Positions 59,853-64,000 of a stretch of DNA of 64,000 nucleotides are shown one piece after another. The translations under genes were made by a program, and so were the position numbers. The notes under the pieces are model-generated. The model worked only from the letters and a program-made list of their open reading frames with translations. It did no database searches and was not told the DNA's origin. Position 1 is the first letter of the stretch, and every line of letters starts with the position of its first letter. The DNA is from Botrytis cinerea B05.10 (taxonomy: Eukaryota > Ascomycota > Leotiomycetes > Helotiales > Sclerotiniaceae): contig NC_037310.1 of NCBI RefSeq assembly GCF_000143535.2, forward strand, positions 3,410,001 to 3,474,000, written 5' to 3'.

Positions 59853-62209
59853 GATGTGCAACAAAAAGGATTTTTTGGTGAAGAGATTGGAATGGGGGGG
59901 GGTATTTAGGGGGTTGGAAGATGTGTGAGGTGTGGATGGTTGGATGGATGAGAGATGGATGAGGAAGGGGGAAGGGGAAGAGCAAGAGGAAGAGGAAGAG
60001 AGATGAATTTGGGGGAATTTAGGAGGGGTGTTTGGTGAGTGCGAGTGTGAATGTAGATGTGGGTGGAACTGTGTTATTTTGTATATTGTTCATAAGGATC
60101 TATCAGGGATTGAAGGGGGTTTGATTGTTGAAATTGGATTTGAGAGATGGAGAGGATTTTGATATGTTGAAAGTGTTTGAGATGTTGATTTGATTTGATT
60201 TGATTTGATTAGAATGTGTAGAGTAGATAGAGTAGAGTAGATATATAAATAGAGTAAATAGTCGAGACTTTCTTCTCTATCCATACATATATTGATTGCT
60301 AGTAGATATATCACTTGTCTCTCGAACCACCTAACCTCCATTTCATCTCTCCTTCACCTCACCGCTTGCCCTTCCCGGCCCCAGCGTTGTCTTGATTCAT
60401 TCATTCATTCATTCATTCATTCATATTTCGTACGCGATGGGCAGGATAGTCATGTAAGGTGAATGATATGATGATATGATCAAATATATACCTACCACCT
60501 ACCTACTTGTAAGAAGTAAGAAGCGGTGAGATGTAGAATCGTTGATGTGTATTGTAGATTTTGTAGGGACTTGGTTTGTCGTGCTTGGGGATGGATGTGT
60601 AGGGTTAGTGAGTGTGCTGAGCGTTGAAGATGAGAATGAGGATGAGGATGGGATGGGATGGGATGGGATGGGGAGATGATTGAAGATGGAATTCTCGAAA
60701 GGGAAAAAGGAGAGAGGGTGGGTGTGGAGACTTTTTGACCAGAGGACCGAGTGACACACTAATAACTACCACTCACTGACTGGCTTTCTAGACGGCTGAT
60801 AGATGCAGGGTGGTCGGGTCGGCTCTAGCGAACTGACTAGGTTCTCGAGTTACTAAGTTTATGGTTCGTGGATAGACGTGCAACAAAATGAAGAAAATCT
60901 CACGCGCGGTTTATTTTTGGGTGGAGAGGAAAGAAAGTATGGGATTTGCATCGCGATTCGATGTTTGCCTTAGGTTAGTTGGTGGTGGGGAGGAGAGGGC
61001 GATAGGAATGAATGCAGGGTGCGGATTGGTTGGGGGAGGGGGTTGGAGAGTCATTTTTTGATGTCATGGGTTTGTTTGGATTGGGGGGGAGGGAGGAGGG
61101 TTTGGTTTGGTTTTTTTTTTTTTTTTTGGAGGTAGGGGTGGGAATGGAAGGATGGGAGGTCACTGGTTGTGAGGGAGGGAGGAGTGGAGATTTCTTGGGT
61201 TTGATGTGATATGATTTGATTTGATTAGGGGGATGAATGAATGTATGAATGAATGAATGAGTGCCTGGGGTTTGAAATTTGATTCTCCTTCTGATTCATT
61301 TCCGACGCGGTGGTTGGTTTAGATGTGCAACAAAACGGAGAGAAGAGCAGAGCTCGTGAGGAAGTGATGTATGAAAAAGGGGTATACAGGATACGGTGTA
61401 GAGGTGGAGAGGGCACAGTGGATTCGATACTCGTCGCTCGCACGGTATTGGAAGGGGGGCGTGCGCGGGGAAGGTCTTGAGGAAAATGAACAGATTGGCT
61501 TGAGATGTGCAACAAAGAGGTTGAGGGAGATGAGGGTTGGGAAGGGGGGGAATCGAGAGGTTTTCTTTGGCTGGAAGGCGTGCAACAAAAACGTTTGGAG
61601 GTTTGGGGAGTGTGGTTTATTGGGGGGTGAGGTTGGGAGGGATGGATTGGTTATGTGGAGATGGGATGGGATGGAATGGATGATTTTCGCATCCCTCGCT
61701 CACTCACTCACCTCCTTTTTGGATTTGGGGAAAAGGGTTTGTGGTGTTCTCATTGGATTTGAGATGTGCAACAAATGGTTTTGATGGTTTGTTTGTTTTT
61801 GGTTGGATGCTGGGTAGGTAGGGAGGTAGGTAGGTAGGGGGGAGTTGAGTTGATATACATAAAAAATACTTTATCATTATTATTGTTATTATTATTCCCT
61901 AAAACATGCACATATAAATATACATATACACATACACATACATATACATATACATATACATACATTAACCACTCCCCTCTCTGCCCCCCCCCCAAAGATG
62001 ATCTTACAGTACACATACCTAGCTACAACCTACAACCTACAACCAAAATATCATTCGCCTGAAACATAAGTAAGCCTCAATACGATCGCTCGATCATGTG
62101 TACAACCAATAAAAAAGTATAAATACTTAGATATGCAACAAAAGAGCAGCTGATAGCTTGGGTGCGGAAATTTGCATATTAAGATTGGATGATAGATATG
62201 CAACAAAAG
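59853..62209 (+). repeat. Dispersed GATGTGCAACAAA motif, eight copies in one orientation
   Basis: Copies at about 59853-59867, 60874-60888, 61322-61335, 61503-61516, 61578-61590, 61763-61775, 62130-62143 and 62194-62209. The core is RTGCAACAAA, usually preceded by GAGAT, TAGAT or TAGAY. The first two copies share a longer upstream sequence (TTATGGTTCGTGG) with a small difference in spacing. I did not notice another copy of the core in the rest of the window. Function unknown. Confidence 0.85.
60396..60424. repeat. TTCA tetramer microsatellite
   Basis: About seven uninterrupted TTCA/ATTC units. Confidence 0.95.
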
Positions 62210-62302
62210 TTTTTTTTTGTTTTTTTTTTCTTTTATTTTGATTTGGTTGAGAATTGGGTTGATCACAAGACGGCTTTATTATTTGGGGGGGTGGAAATTA
62301 GG

Positions 62303-62303
<1 letters not shown>

Positions 62304-62348
<45 letters not shown>

Positions 62349-62371
62349 CTGATTGATTGATTGATTGATTG
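62304..62371. repeat. GT dinucleotide plus ATTG tetramer microsatellite
   Basis: About 22 GT units followed closely by five to six GATT units. Confidence 0.95.
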
Positions 62372-63194
62372 AATATATATGGTGTGGATGGATGGGTGAA
62401 GACTCAATACATACACACACTTTTTGCAATACGAGATGGGAAAAGGATACTGATGCATACTTATTCGGTGAGAGGTAAATGATGAATGGTTATTGGTAAG
62501 AGGTGTGGTCTGGTAGGTAGGTAGGTAGGATGGATTAGGGTATGGTCAGTCAGCTGATTTGGTTGAATGATGTGTGAATGTGAATGTGTTTGGCTTGGCT
62601 GGAATTGTGTGAGGAGTTGGAATTGGTGAATGAGGATAGATAGTGAATATGAATTGAAAATAGTGAATGAATAATGAGGGGAAGAGGAAGAGGAAGAAAT
62701 ATAAGATTAGAAGAAGAAAGGTGAATACTTCGGGAACCGGGAGTGGGAAATATAGATATATAGATATATATATATATAAAGGGAGAATGATACATACGTA
62801 CGGAGAAGAGGAAGGGGATGAGAAATGGTGAATTAGGAAAAGAAAGAGATACCGCAGGAGGAAGGGGGAAGAAGGGAATAGGAACGAGAAGAAGAGAGAA
62901 ATATCACGAGAAGAACGAGGAGCGAGGAACGAGGAGCGAATAAACAACAGCGCATAGGAAATAAGAAGACGAGAAACGAAGCGAGAGAATCTAGACGTAA
63001 GATTCCAATCACTAGCATCGCATCATTATAGAATCCTTTCCCCAAAGGTCCTCTCTCTCTCTCTCAGCAAAAAAGACGGACTACATATTCAACACCAGAT
63101 TATCATTATCACTGTATACATAAACTTGCAAGCAAGCAAGCACACCACATTTTCAAATACTCCTTCTATCTATCCCTTTCTCAGCCATGTAATA

Positions 63195-63225
63195 CCCCCC
63201 CCCCCCCCCCCCCCCCTTTTTTTTT
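63195..63225. repeat. Homopolymer C then T tract
   Basis: A run of more than twenty C directly followed by about nine T and a few A. Length is unreliable in assemblies because of homopolymer error. Confidence 0.9.
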
Positions 63226-63474
63226 AAAAAACATCATTCATATATATAGATCAATACCGATCTATTTACATACCTGCCTAATACCAAAAGTTTATAGGAG
63301 ATGTCTTTGAGAATTGAAAGAGGAAGAGAGGAGAAGAGGAGTATACTATATCATCCAAGAACATCATCATTACAATTGTTGATTTTGAGTATATTGAATA
63401 AGTTAAACATACAAGAAAATATCGCATCTACTCCTCTTTCCATCTCCCCTTCAACCTAGACTCATATCACTCCA

Positions 63475-64000
63475 CTACAAACAATGAAACATTAGCAAAT
63501 CTTCCTCATAAAATCTTTCCACGCGCTCAGCTCTCTAATATTTACACCATACTCCCATTGCAAATCAAAAGACACTCACCCTATCAACTTCACAAACAAC
63601 CTCTTCCCACGCCTCCAACACATCAAATCCCATCCCCAGCAAAACATCCCTATCACTTCCCACAACCCAATTCAACACCACTGCCTTTCCATCCCCCTTA
63701 TTTTTATTCTGTCGGATACTCAACATGACCAATCCTTGCAAGATTGTTTCACGTTGTGCATTATTCGATGGGATGATTGGGGCTAGGATACCCCCTACTG
63801 TGCTATTTTCATTTCTATTTCCTTCCTTTTCTTTCCCCTTGGAATTCGAGTTGTTGGAATTTGTATGGGAAATAGAATTAGATTGAGTAGGAGAAGAAGA
63901 AAGAACGGGCATCCAGCGAGAAAGCATGGTCTCAGAACGAGAGATGATAATCGTCCCCACGAGACTCCCATCGATTGGTGATTTAGCCCTCACAATACCA
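63475..64000 (-). CDS. C-terminal part of an unidentified protein, possibly GNAT-like (5' end outside window)
   Basis: Minus strand, open from the window edge (64000) to 63580. A likely intron (GTGAGT ... ATATTAG) then leads to a last exon 63534-63475 ending in TAG. About 160 residues are visible. The sequence SLVGTIIISRSETMLSRWMP is followed by a Ser/Asn-rich insert, then GGILAPIIPSNNAQRETILQ and a helix-strand pattern GLVMLSIRQNKNKGDGKAVV, LNWVVGSDRDVLLGMGFDVL and EAWEEVVCEVDR. A strand, a helix ending in a basic stretch, a strand, and a 'GMGF' step before a final strand resemble the C-terminal half of GNAT acetyltransferases, but no acetyl-CoA R/Q-x-x-G-x-G/A motif can be shown. An alternative acceptor four bases further on would change the last 15 residues. 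Treat the family as tentative. Confidence 0.5.

Larger units (their letters stand above)
59386..63474. other. 4.1-kb convergent spacer with a recurrent motif and simple repeats
   Basis: It lies between the stops of pyruvate carboxylase (plus) and the minus-strand gene at the window end, so neither gene needs a promoter here. No supportable ORF. 59.8-61.8 kb has a G-rich, C-poor top strand. It contains the eight-copy GTGCAACAAA motif and many microsatellites: GATGG near 60648-60673, TGATT 60187-60210, TTCA 60396-60424, poly-T 61111-61127, GT 62304-62347, ATTG 62349-62371, and a poly-C/poly-T tract near 63195-63225. Confidence 0.6.

Noticed and set aside
62546..62947. Minus-strand Phe/Ser/Leu-rich ORF
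   Set aside because: Low-complexity translation of a purine-rich spacer strand (GAAGAGGAAG repeats).

Overview
The window is chromosomal DNA from a filamentous ascomycete. Genes are well spaced and split by short introns (about 45-110 bp) with GT...AG ends and CTAAC/CTGAC-like branch sites. Base composition is AT-leaning, and the families are typically fungal (UTP23, Ste20 GCK-III kinase, Zn2Cys6 factor, PTH11-like receptor, DHA2-type MFS, fungal FAD monooxygenase with a membrane tail). The overall style fits a leotiomycete such as Botrytis/Sclerotinia, but that is inference. Exon boundaries below were read by eye from splice signals, frame continuity and protein conservation.

Layout. 1-4.8 kb: 3' end of UTP23, then a DUF726/Mil1-type alpha/beta-hydrolase. 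4.8-12.5 kb: repeat-rich spacer, two small hypothetical genes and a thioredoxin-PITH protein. 14.5-17.4 kb: a heavily interrupted Zn2Cys6 transcription factor. 18.6-23.9 kb: a UBA-UAS-UBX (Ubx5-like) p97 cofactor and a Ste20 GCK-III kinase. 25.4-27.7 kb: an unfamiliar protein with CUE/UBA-like repeats, a C2HC finger and a BTB-like domain. 28.5-31.5 kb: an MCUR1/CCDC90-type mitochondrial protein divergent from translation factor eIF2-gamma. 34-42.5 kb: an accessory-looking trio of MFS exporter, FAD monooxygenase with a fused multi-pass membrane domain, and PTH11/rhodopsin-like membrane protein. 43.6-49.7 kb: clathrin heavy chain. 54.4-59.4 kb: pyruvate carboxylase with three micro-exons. 63.5-64 kb: 3' end of a minus-strand gene, possibly acetyltransferase-like.

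Most genes are single-copy housekeeping genes (ribosome biogenesis, translation initiation, protein quality control, vesicle coats, anaplerosis). The only group that could work together in a fungus-specific pathway is the MFS/monooxygenase/PTH11-like set; no synthase or other backbone gene is visible in the window.

The strongest unexplained signals are non-coding. They are (i) eight same-orientation copies of an RTGCAACAAA core, mostly inside a longer GATGTGCAACAAA-like sequence, in the 4-kb spacer after pyruvate carboxylase; (ii) a complete hAT-like MITE with an exact 8-bp target duplication inside a clathrin intron, and related sequence nearby; (iii) a 638-bp pyruvate carboxylase intron built from about four degenerate copies of a 55-60-bp unit; and (iv) long spacers whose top strand is markedly G-rich and C-poor.
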